Positions 41,701 to 53,700 of a stretch of DNA of 64,000 bases are shown here, piece by piece (the first letter of the stretch is position 1; each line of letters begins with the position of its first letter). Position numbers and translations under genes: made by a program. The notes beneath the pieces were generated by a model. That model ran no database searches. It saw nothing but the letters and a program-made list of their open reading frames with translations, and was not told where the DNA came from. Source of the DNA: Oasisia sp. SBJ-2009 (lineage: Eukaryota > Annelida > Polychaeta > Sabellida > Siboglinidae); assembly GCA_964017155.1 (NCBI GenBank), contig OZ024862.1, positions 38,723,175-38,787,174 of the forward strand, given 5' to 3'.

Positions 41701-44700
41701 TGTAGACTGTATATGGAATTATTATTCTATGCATACCGGTATAAATATTTACATTTTATGCATTCATATAATTGTAATGAACATGACATTCTAAAGAAAT
41801 TATAATTTCCAGTTATTTTATTTACGTTTTAGATTTTTTCTTTGTTATCAAATAAGGCAGTTCTTTGATACTAAAAAAACATGTTTGGATCTTAAAAAAC
41901 ATAATGAGCTTATCTATATTTATAAATATTTATAAAATAACTTAATGATTCTACAAATCACACTATATTTTAAGTCGAATCAATGGATTATACTAGATAT
42001 TCACCTCATATTTATAAAATAACTTAATGATTCTACAAATCGTATTATATTTAAAAGTCGAATCTATACTAGATATTCACCTCACTCTGTTTTTACTTGT
42101 GACAGGGCTCTGAGTTGCTACTGAACTTTGACGAACACGTCATTACAAATACATTCAAATTTGGCGTCATATATCAGCGGTTTGGCCAGGTATGTATCTA
42201 CTTGACATGCCAGACTCCACAGGCTTGTTTTTGCAATTTTATCATAAATTATTTGTGTAAAACCTGTTGCGTCACTAACGCGATAGTCCACGCCCCCGAT
42301 ATTGTAAATACACCGCTAGCTGAATGTCATCGACGCGTAGGTAGCTGATTTAAGATTCAGCGTCGGCAATCCCCCTCACAGCCTTGGCTTCAACACCACT
42401 TAGCAACACTCGCCTCGGTTTTTTAGCCACTGCCTTCCATCCATCTTGATTTGCTGAATGGCGATGGCAAATGGAAGTCTTGATTTATTGTAACACTGTG
42501 CCAGCATGTTGTGCCGAGCCACGCTGAAGTCTGAGTGTTTTTTACACCACGGACATCAATTTTCATGGAAAACCGTCGATATGAACCTGTTGGACAACGG
42601 CATCTTGAGAATCAGAGATTCCTGCGTGAGATTTTGTCAGTTTCATTAATGAATTTGTCATATCTGGACATATTTGCGGCGATCAAAATGAGAAATATTT
42701 CAACAACATAAAATGAAGTGATATTTAATGGGCCAATTTTATCTCGGTTATTTTCCCCTTTGTTTTGCACTTTGGAGTTTTTTCCCAAGGCCAGATTAAT
42801 CCATGCGATAGAGATGCACTCTATTTCGGTTGCTATGGTAATCAATCATACATCAGAATATGATATCTTCTCAAATTCCCTAATCCAGCTGGTTATAAAA
42901 AGTATAATTGTCAAGAGAGTGCTTAATTTGACATTGTGGTTATGCGTGTATTTAATCTAGCTATAATGGAAGTACTGGTAGTGTGTGTGTTTGTGCGTGT
43001 GTTTGTATGTGTTTGTGTGTAACAATCTACAAGGTAAATACTGATTGTATTATGTATGCATATTAAATTTTCATAGATTTATTTTTGAGTGAAACTGTCA
43101 GGAATTAATTCATGAAACTTCTGATGACTTATGGTTTTTCCAAACAGTAGCCTTAACCAGGTTCAGTTTTCCTGCGACTGATCTGAGAAATGTTCACCAT
43201 CATCCATTCAGTTACGGATGTTTTTTGTGACTTGCCTTGTGAACAACTATACATTACAAGTAATATCCAGACTGAATACTTCTTATGCTCATCAGTTAAA
43301 TAATAATAATAATAATAGTATATATACTTTATTTAAACACAGGTCTCGAGAGTATGACATTGTTCAGTAGTGTTTACATAATCTTCTGTAAAACAATGTA
43401 AGTTATGTACACACAAAATAAAATTTATTCATATGAGTGTGACTATGAAATCTTGTATAAATTATAAATAAATAAAATAAGACTAAGATTGCAACAATTG
43501 TAAACCAAATAAATTATATAAAAGTGATATTTAAACAAATTAGTACATGTAATCAATCATAACATGTTATTAAATAAATAATAATAATAAAACATGTAGT
43601 AGTATAATAGTAAACACCCCAATAACTATACATGAAATGCATATTTGATATGATGAATCTTAGGGTATGATTTAAATAAATGATGTTCCAGCACTCCGTC
43701 ATATGTTGGTATTTGTCACATGTCCATAAAGGTAACCGTTTATACATTAAAAGCTAGCTTAAAGTAGTGCATTTTGAGGCAACTTCCAGTAACTTAACGT
43801 GTGATTAGCTGTATCGTGTGATTGATTTCAGTTGTGTTTTGACATTGGCTGTTGTTTCTTGCAGGTGACGGAGGAGGAGTTGTTTGCCAACAGTGAACAC
43901 TCTCCAGCACTGGAGGAGTTTCTACAGTTGCTCGGAAGCCGCGTCAAGTTAAAAGACTTCACGAGGTGAGTGAGATGTCTGTCTGTGATATGGCCAAATT
44001 CGGCTACATTAGACACCTACTAAAACGGTATTCCCTTGTGATTAGTGTAAACCCTACATTATTTTCAGCTACTAGTGGTGCACCGATAGTGTTTGTTAAT
44101 CATGGTTTTGCCGCTAAAAGCATGTTTATAAATAATGTGTTGTTTATGTGAAGTATCTCCACAGGTGACGAACGTGTACCCACTAATGAATTACGTCACA
44201 GTATTCACTATAAGTTGTTAGCAAGGGAATCATGTGAAAACAAGTTTATTGTTTCAGAAAACTGTTTACACAGTCGCATAATGTTTATGTCATCTCAGTC
44301 ATTTGCACCACTCTATCTCCAGTGGTGCTACCTCAGAGGTGGCGCCATCTACAGTAGTTAATGAAACTGAAACAATGGTGGCGCCATCTGCAGCAGTTAA
44401 TTAAACTAAAGCAACAATTTATGGAACTGGCAGCATGCTGACAGTGTGACATGTTTGTGAAACTGGCAGTGTGCTGACAATGTGACATGTTTATGAAGCT
44501 GGCAGTGTGCTGACAGTGTGACATGTTTATGGAGCTGGCAGTGTGCTGACAGTGTGACACGTGTATGTAGCTGGCAGTGTGCTGACAACGTGACATGTTT
44601 TTGGAGCTGGCAGTGTGCTGACAGTGTGACATGTGGATGGAGCTGGCTGTGTGCTGACAGTGTGACATGCTTATGGAGCTGACAGTGTGCTGACAGTGTG

Positions 44701-47700
44701 ACATGTTTATGGAGCTGGCAGTGTGCTGACAGTGTGACATGTTTATGGAGCTGGCAGTGTGCTGACAGTGTGACATGTTTATGGAGCTGGCAGTGTGCTG
44801 ACAGTGTGACATCTGTATGGAGCTGGCAGTGTGCTGATATTGTGTGACATGTTTATGGAGCTGGCAGTGTGCTGACAGTGTGACATGTTTATGGAGCTGG
44901 CAGTGTGCTGACAGTGTGACATGTTTATGGAGCTGGCAGTGTGCTGACAGTGTGACAAGTGTATGGAGCTGGCAGTGTGCTGACAGTGAGACATGTTTAT
45001 GGAGATGGCAGTGTGCTGACAGTGAGACATGTGTATGGAGCTGGCAGTGTGCTGACAGTGTGACAAGTGTATGGAGCTGGCAGTGTGCTGACGGTGAGAC
45101 ATGTTTATGGAGCTGGCAGTGTGCTGACAGTGAGACATGTGTATGTAGCTGGCAGTGTGCTGACAGTGTGACATGTTTATGGAGCTGGCAGTGTGCTGAC
45201 AGTGTGACATGTTTATGGAGCTGGCAGTGTGCTGACAGTGTGACAAGTGTATGGAGCTGGCAGTGTGCTGACAGTGAGACATGTTTATGGAGCTGGCAGT
45301 GTGACATGTTTATGGAGCTGGCAGTGTGCTGACAGTGTGACATGTTTATGGAGCTGGCAGTGTGCTGACAGTGTGACAAGTGTATGGAGCTGGCAGTGTG
45401 CTGACAGTGAGACATGTTTATGGAGCTGGCAGTGTGCTGACAGTGAGACATGTGTATGGAGCTGGTAGTGTGCTGACAGTGTGACAAGTGTATGGAGCTG
45501 GCAGTGTGCTGACAGTGAGACATGTTTATGGAGCTGGCAGTGTGCTGACAGTGTGACATGTTTATGGAGCTGGCAGTGTGCTGACAGTGAGACATGTGTA
45601 TGGAGCTGGCAGTGTGCTGACAGTGTGACATGTTTATGGAGCTGGCAGTGTGCTGTCAATGTGACGTGTATGAAGCAGGCAGTGTGCTGACAGTGTGACA
45701 TGTTTATGGAGCTGGCAGTGTGCTGACAATGTGACATGTTTATTGAGCTGGCAGTGTGCTGACAGTGTGACATGTTTATGGAGTTGGCAGTGTGCTGACA
45801 GTGTGACATGTGTATGGAGCTGGCAGTGTGCTGACAGTGTGACATGTTTATGGAGCTGGCAGTGTGCTGACAGTGTGACATGTGTATGGAGCTGGCAGTG
45901 TGCTGACAGTGTGACATGTTTATGTAGCTGGCAGTGTGCTGACAGTGTGACATGTTTATGGAGTTGGCAGTGTGCTGACAGTGTGACATGTTTATGGAGC
46001 GGGCAGTGTGCTGACAGTGTGACATGTTTATGGAGCGGGCAGTGTGCTGACAGTGTGACATGTTTATGGAGCTGGCAGTGTGCTGACAGTGTGACATGTG
46101 TATGGAGCTGGCGGTGTGCTGACAATGTGTATATGGGAGTTCATATTGTGCTTCCTAATGTTTTGTGCCGTTTTTTTACAAAAGTCTTAACACAACTTCC
46201 CGTAGGACCTAAACCTGTTCCATTAAATGTGTACAATAAAACCATTAGAAGGTTTAGTGAACAGGATTTTGTACAACGGTTAGCAGACGTTTGGACCATT
46301 GAAGGGGTATGTTTTGGTCGTAGATTTCGGGGTGGACTGGACACGGTGCACAGCCAGACGGGAGAGGAGTCGGTGTTCACAGTCTACCAGGGTCGTGAGG
46401 TCATGTTTCACGTGTCCACCCTACTACCCTACACCGAGGGAGACCAGCAACAGGTAGACAATGTGTGGGATGATACATCGTAAAAACACAGCACTACCAT
46501 CATAGTAACAAAGTTAATTAATAATTCGTGATTAATGTAAATGTTACTAGTACCATATTTTCCGGTCTTTAATTTTTTTTTTGTATGAAGTATAGACATA
46601 TTTTAACGCTCATTTTACAATTTGTTATTCACAATCTGTTATTGTTCTGATGTCAGTATTCGCAACACAACCGATTACTCGTATGGTATTGTACACAGTG
46701 AAGTTGTACAGTTGTATTATTGTACATTAATTTTATGCATATATATATTGTATAGTTACACTGTTGTATGCCGTATACTGTACAGTTGCACTTCTGCACA
46801 TTTGTATGTTGTACACAGTGTAGTTGTATATTGCACAGATGTAAAGTTGTACACATATATAAACCATTAAGTAATAAATTCACGTTGTGACAAGGCAATA
46901 CATGTCAACTGATTTATTTATTTTTAAATTGTAATGTAATTAACTATTATTTGTCAATTTTAGTATTATTAAAACTAATATTATTTATTTATATTGAATT
47001 TTTTTTACTGAGCTATTTATTTTACAACTACATCTCTATTTTGTATTTTAAGGTAATCTGTATATTCGTGTAAAGTGTAATGCACCTCTGAATGGTTTTA
47101 TTGCTAGAGATATGGCGTAGACAAATAATGTTATTTATTATTATTTTTAACCGACCTGTTCTCATCACAGCTACAGCGAAAGCGACACATTGGCAACGAC
47201 ATCGTGGCGATCGTCTTCCAGGAGGCAAACACTCCGTTCTCCCCCGACATGATCGCGTCCCACTTCCTCCACACCTTCATCGTCATCCAACCCGTCCTGG
47301 ACGACACGACGGCTGACACACAGTACAAGGTGCGTCTCATGTCACAAATGCTCTACGGCAGTCACTGATAATAATAATAATGACTTCTTTTGCACCAATA
47401 TCCTCGAAGATCAAGCTCAGTGGCGCGACAAAACCCAGGGATTAAACAAACTCGTAATCTAAAACAATGCGTGAGTCGTCAATGGATGGATGAAGAAGCT
47501 AGGAGGCTAAGGAGGATAGGCAGCATTAAAGAGATGGGTTTTTAGACGTTGGCGGAATGAAACTGTATTACCTTTTGATTTAACACTGGCAGGAAGCAAA
47601 TTCCACAGAGTTGGTGCGGCAACCGAGAAAGCTCGGGTCCCGGCTTTCGTTTTCACCCGAGGAATGTAAAGAGGGTTGAGCGTAGCTGTCTGGAATTTCT

Positions 47701-50700
47701 TGCTGGAGTTAGCATTGAATTTAGATATGCTGGTTGTGTAGATGAGAGTGCTTGATAGGCTATTGTACAAATCTTGCAAATGATGCGATAGTGCACAAGT
47801 AGCCAATGCAATTATTTTAGAAGCGGCACTGAGCGAGAATAATCCGGAGAATGTGTGACTACCTTGCTAAACAATTTTGGACACACTGAAGCTATATCCT
47901 TGTTTGCGGTATTGTAAAGGAGGGAACATACATACCGTGACTGGAGCTGTGTATTCTCAGTTGAATCTCAAATGCTGTTCTGCCGTATTAAACATTGGGC
48001 AAGTTCGATCCCCAAGTTCCCAAGTTGCTCCAGTTTACTCAGCTGTATGAACGAGTAACTGGCTGTAGACAGTGGTGGATATCTATATACAAATAGTCTT
48101 CGTGCATTAATTGCAACATGGCTGGATGCTTCCCAGAGAATTTGAGATGGTGTTCGATTGAACACATCCGCCAGGGAATAAAGTGTAGGGGTCCTTAAAG
48201 GTCTGCGGACTGGTGGTGTGTTATATAAGAACGTACTTTTATTGTAGTAAGCCAGCTTTACTGAGGTCATCTTTCCAAACATCAAAGTATGGGATTTTTA
48301 ACATACAGTACAAAGCCTTGTTGTTTTTATCGCAGAGTCATGTGACACAGTACACAGACTCAAGTGTGCCAAGTTTAAGTAACTATACATTCTCCTATCT
48401 TGACTCCACAGATATGTTGTTGAACCACAAACGTTTTATTAATAGGAAGGTTTCTGTTCCTTTACCTGGAATCAGCAAGATGGTTATTATAAACAGGATG
48501 TGTGCTGAAACAGTTATTGTATATTTCTTGTTCTTACCCTCCCAGGTCGTGGTAACGGCACGCAGTGACGTGCCCAACTTTGGCCCAAAAATGCCCGATG
48601 GGGCAGTGTTTAACTCGGGCAACGACTTCCGCGAATTCTTGCTCACAAAACTCATAAACGCGGAGCATGCTTGCTACAAAGCAGAGAAGTTTGCGTCACT
48701 AGAAGTGAGTATTGACTACTTTCACCTATGGCTAGTTATACATTTGTTTAAGAACACTAATAAATATTTTTAGGTGCTATTTTGTTATAGACGTTTAAAT
48801 ACATCTTCAACATGTACATATATTATATATATATGTATATATATATATATTATATATATATATGTGTGTGTGTGTGTGACCTGTTCTAACGAAATGAGTC
48901 ACATGTCAGCAAACTTGATTTCGAGAAAACGCCACATAAACATTGCACGATGATATTTGATGATTTTAACTTTTTGTCACCAAAGCCCACTTTAATATCT
49001 TTTCTATCAACTGGCAGTGCATATTTCCCATTTATATTACTATTTAGTACCTTTTGTAACCTTTTTAGAAAGACTACATAACATTTCACGCATAAATTTT
49101 GTAAAACAAGACCAATAAATCGCACTTGTTCGAGTCGCATTCTTCGGGGTTTTCCCTCACCGAGTGGAGGACATATTTGGTACTACGAGAAAACCCAGCA
49201 TTACCACAGTCTGAATATTCTAGAGGAATTCAATCAAGTTCAGTCAAGCGTGTCGTGTTGCAGTGTCGGACGAGGGCGGCGTTGTTAGACTCGCTCTATC
49301 AGGATCTGCACGAGCGAAACCTGCAGGTGTTTGGCCAGTGGCCGTTTACGGAAGCCCCAAAACCAGCCGCCGAGAGCAACAACAGTCGCCTGTTCAGCAC
49401 ATTCCGCCGGGCAATGGGGAAGGTTCGCAGCCAGTCGATTGACCTCGGTCTGTCGACGGTTACCACGGCAACACCACCGCAGACATCTGCCACGAAGCGC
49501 ATCAGCAACGGGCTCGTATCACCAGTGCTGCCACCTGTGGGGGAGAACGAGATGACAACGACTGTGGTAAGCAGCTCTGTATGAAGCCAAAGGACTGGGC
49601 TGTCGATTGGTTTATAGAAAACCATTGATTGTTGAATTGTTGTGATGTAAATAGAAGTAGGAAAAGGAAAGTTTTTAGAATAAAACGGCTGTTGTTGATG
49701 GCGGTGTGGAATTTGTACTGTGCTGATGTTGTAATGACAAATCAAGGTCTTGTATCATCGTCCGCCATTATGTTGTGCCAAAACATCACCAGGTGGCGCT
49801 ACTATAGGTCCGGACTTTTTAATGATAAGAGTAGATGTAGTCGTGTAGGCGATTGAACCATCTAAGTAATATAACAGTGAAGTTTGAACAAAGTGGAAAT
49901 GGATTCTAACAACTATGAATCAACCCCTTTAAACACCTTATTACTTATTAGTAGAGACATCTTCCTGTGACACTAAATCTGTGACACCAAAGTTTGTTGC
50001 AGTATGACAGAGCAGTGACAAAGAAGCAAGTTTAGATGACATGCTCTGCATTGCAGTCTGGTGTGTCTGATTAACCTTGTCATTTGTAAATACACCTGTT
50101 GTGTTATGTTGATTTGGTTCTGTTCTTCAGAAGCCTGTAGCACCAAGACACCGCATCGCAGTTCTGCGACGCAACTACTCTGAAGGTTGTACACTAGAGG
50201 GCAGCACCACAATCGCAGATCACCGCAAGAAAAAGTACGTCACATTTACTGGTGTTTAAAGAGTTAGTGGTCTCAATCGCCTGGCTATTTTGTGGTTTTT
50301 ATTTTCAGCCTTTTTGAGAACTCAGGTCTCTCCAGTTTTTGGGGCCAACATCCATTACTTTCCACTCCTACTCACTGGTATTTTGGGGTTATAATATCTG
50401 CCAGTGTTGTCACTTGAAAGGTGATATGTTTTAGCCTGCTGTTGTGGTGCTAAATTGTAATCTGAATAGATAGGGCTATATAGAGGTGTGTTTTTGAAGT
50501 TTTAACTGAAACACTACATTATTTGATTTGTTTTGATAACTGGTAAAACATACCAAATTGTTGTTTAGAGTTTGGCTTTTGAGAAGATCCACAGAGATAC
50601 TGTGAGTCAAACAAAGCTCTTTCTGATATATAATACAGTTCTGGTGCAGAAGACAAAGTTTATGTGTATGTGTGTATGTGTGTCTATGTACATATACATA

Positions 50701-53700
50701 TATGTTCACATGCACACACATTTAATTACATATGTATTCAGATTGTTAACTAGATTACAAATAAGTTCATTATATCAACCCTTTCAATCTTTAGAAAACA
50801 CAATCAACCGGCACTTAAAAAAATACATTTGATCATCTTTGCTCCTCTCACTCCACCAGTTCTGGCCGACTACACGAGAGTCAGAGCAGCAGTGGACTCA
50901 TCGAGAGTGTCACCGGAGAGGTGACACCAACTGAGAGTGTCAACAGTGACGTGACACCGAGTCAGAGTGTCGGCGCCATCACGCAGTCGTCCTTCAAGAC
51001 GTGCAGCAGCCCCACGTCATCGACTCAGTCGAGTCCAGACTCCATGTCACAGAGTCGAGGGTGAGTGGACATTTGAGTGGACGGTTGAGTGGACGGTTGA
51101 GTGGACGGTTGAGTGGACGGTTGAGTGGACGGTGGAGTGGACGGTTGAGTGGACGGTTGAGTGGACGGTGGAGTGGACGGTTGAGTGGACGGTGGAGTGG
51201 ACGGTTGAGTGGACGGTTGAGTGGACGGTTGAGTGGACGGTTGAGTGAACGGTTGAGTGGACGGTTGAGTGGGCGGTTGAGTGGACGGTTGAGTGGACGG
51301 TTGAGTGGGCAGTTGAGTGTCATCATTTCTTGACCGTCCTCTCAAAGCTGTATTCAGTGTCATGTGTTTTTCTTCAGGGGTCGTCTCAAAGCTGTGCTGT
51401 CACGCTGCAGCTCTCTGAGCAGTGTCAACAGCACGGATGACACGACCGTGCTTGTAGAGACAAACGGCACCCAGGAGGACAGTGACACTGGCATGGTAGG
51501 TACTTGACACTGGCATGGCAGGTACTTGACACTGGCATGGCAGGTACTTGACACTGGCATGGCAGGTACTTGACACTGGCATGGCAGGTACTTGACACTG
51601 GCATGGCAGGTACTTGACACTGGCATGGTAGGTACTTGACACTGGCATGGCAGGTACTTGACACTGGCATGGCAGGTACTTGATACTGGCATGGCAGGTA
51701 CTTGACACTGACATGGCAGGTACTTGACACTGGCATGGCAGGTACTTGACACACACAGCTTACAGCTTTTGTTGTTGGACGTTCTAAAGATAAATGGAGC
51801 TCTCTAATTACGTCTCTGTGGGAGACTAAAATGCACCATAAAACATGAAACCCACTGCAGTGTCCCAGGGAGCCGGATGTTTTGGCCCAAAACAGTTTCG
51901 TCCCATTTGGCCGAAACTGTTTTGGGCCGAAACATCCGGGACCCGTGCCCCACACCTGCAGCGAGGACATCATTGATGTGGATTTATGCAGCACAATATC
52001 AGAATCTTTGCAGACCCACACAGCTGTGCTAATTCTGACCATAATATCTACTACAAAAGCTAGCAAAAACTGACCTGACTTGGGCTGGAAGTACAGAAAA
52101 TCACAATTCGACAAGCCAACTTTTCAGAAATTGTTAATTGAATTAAATAACACTTATACAAAGATTACCATGCCATGAGTTGTCTCGCCAGTAAACCACC
52201 CCAGCCTCCTGAGTGTGGCATATTTTATATGTACATCTACATAAATAGTTGCTGATTGTTTATATAAAAATTAATACTATATAAAGGCACTTGTGTTGGC
52301 TCAGTCTCATGGACTCTGTGGATACTTTCCAGGAGTCTGTGTCGTCGACAGAATTACCCAACAACCGGATCTCACTGTCCGCCAGCTTCACTGACGACCA
52401 GGGTTACCACGGAAGCGTCTTTGAACAAGATGGTAAGTATGTCGTAGTTTAATGGGGTTCTATTCTTCTGCACTCTTTGTGGCTCTTGCTGTAAATGTAT
52501 ACTGAAATTGCATTGTGCCCAATTGCACTTACAAATTTAATTTAGTTGTTTGTATTCTAAAATAATCTAAGACTGTTGTTTAACTCTTGAAAAACTGTTG
52601 TTTGACAAATATCTTTCTGTGCATTTTTACCATTTTATGAGTTGCAATGATTGACATGAAGAAGTGTTTCAAATTGTCAACATTATCTGCTTACATTGTT
52701 TATGAAATTGGCGATATTAGTAGGGACTTTCTAACATAGTATGTGGTTCTTTGTATATTAGAACAAATATCTAATAGACTAATACGTTAATCCATGATTC
52801 TTGTGTTGTGATGTCACATATCATGTCTTGTTGTTGACATGAGTTGTAGATCTTTTAAGTGGGCAATGAACCTTCTGGCTGTCACATAATTATTGTCAAC
52901 ATTAGTTGTGAATGAACCTATCCTACCTATAAGCCAACTAAAACATGAGCTGAACATGTGCAATTGTCAGATTTTCTTTTGCACAATATGTTTCATTTAC
53001 TTTCTGGCTCGAAACCTTTTTCTTTATGACAACAAATAGGGAAAGTTGGACAGCAAGAAAGATTGATTGACCAGATGTACTATATATTAAATACAATGTG
53101 CATGTTAATGCATTTTATAGACAAACAGTGACAAACTGGTCGACACATGATTGTTGAGTGTCATTGCTGTGTTTTTACAGAAGCGACACAGAAACAGCTG
53201 GAGACTTTGAAGCAGGAAGTGAACAGACTCAAGTGTGACAAGTTGGAGCTCCTCAAACAGACTGTGGTATGTGACAACAGGACTGTATTTGTGACATCAT
53301 ACACTCATGTCATGTGTCTTTGTGACATCATACACACTTATTTATGACATCATGTGTACTTGTGACATCATACACTCATGTGTATTTGTGACATCATACA
53401 CTCATGATGTCATGTGTATTTGTGACATCATACACTCATGATGTCATGTGTATTTGTGACATCATACACTCATAATGTCATGTGTATTTGTGACATCATA
53501 CACTCATGATGTCATGTGTATTTGTGACATCATACACTCATAATGTCATGTGTATTTGTGACATCATACACTCATGATGTCATGTGTATTTGTGACATCA
53601 TACACTCATGATGTCATGTGTATTTGTGACATCATACACTCATAATGTCATGTGTTTTTGTGACATCATACACTCATGATGTCATGTGTATTTGTGACAT

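Noticed and set aside
44333..46097. Open frames of 432, 270 and 262 codons in the 36-bp array
   Set aside because: Same cause: repeat unit of 12 codons without stops. The array is wholly within intron 10 between two conserved exons. The end of the + strand frame does contain true exon 11.
45695..46323. Long 5' extension of exon 11 into the array
   Set aside because: Exon 10 ends in phase 2 and joins exactly at 46324 to give the conserved R-F-R-G-G-L-D. The extension is mostly repeat.
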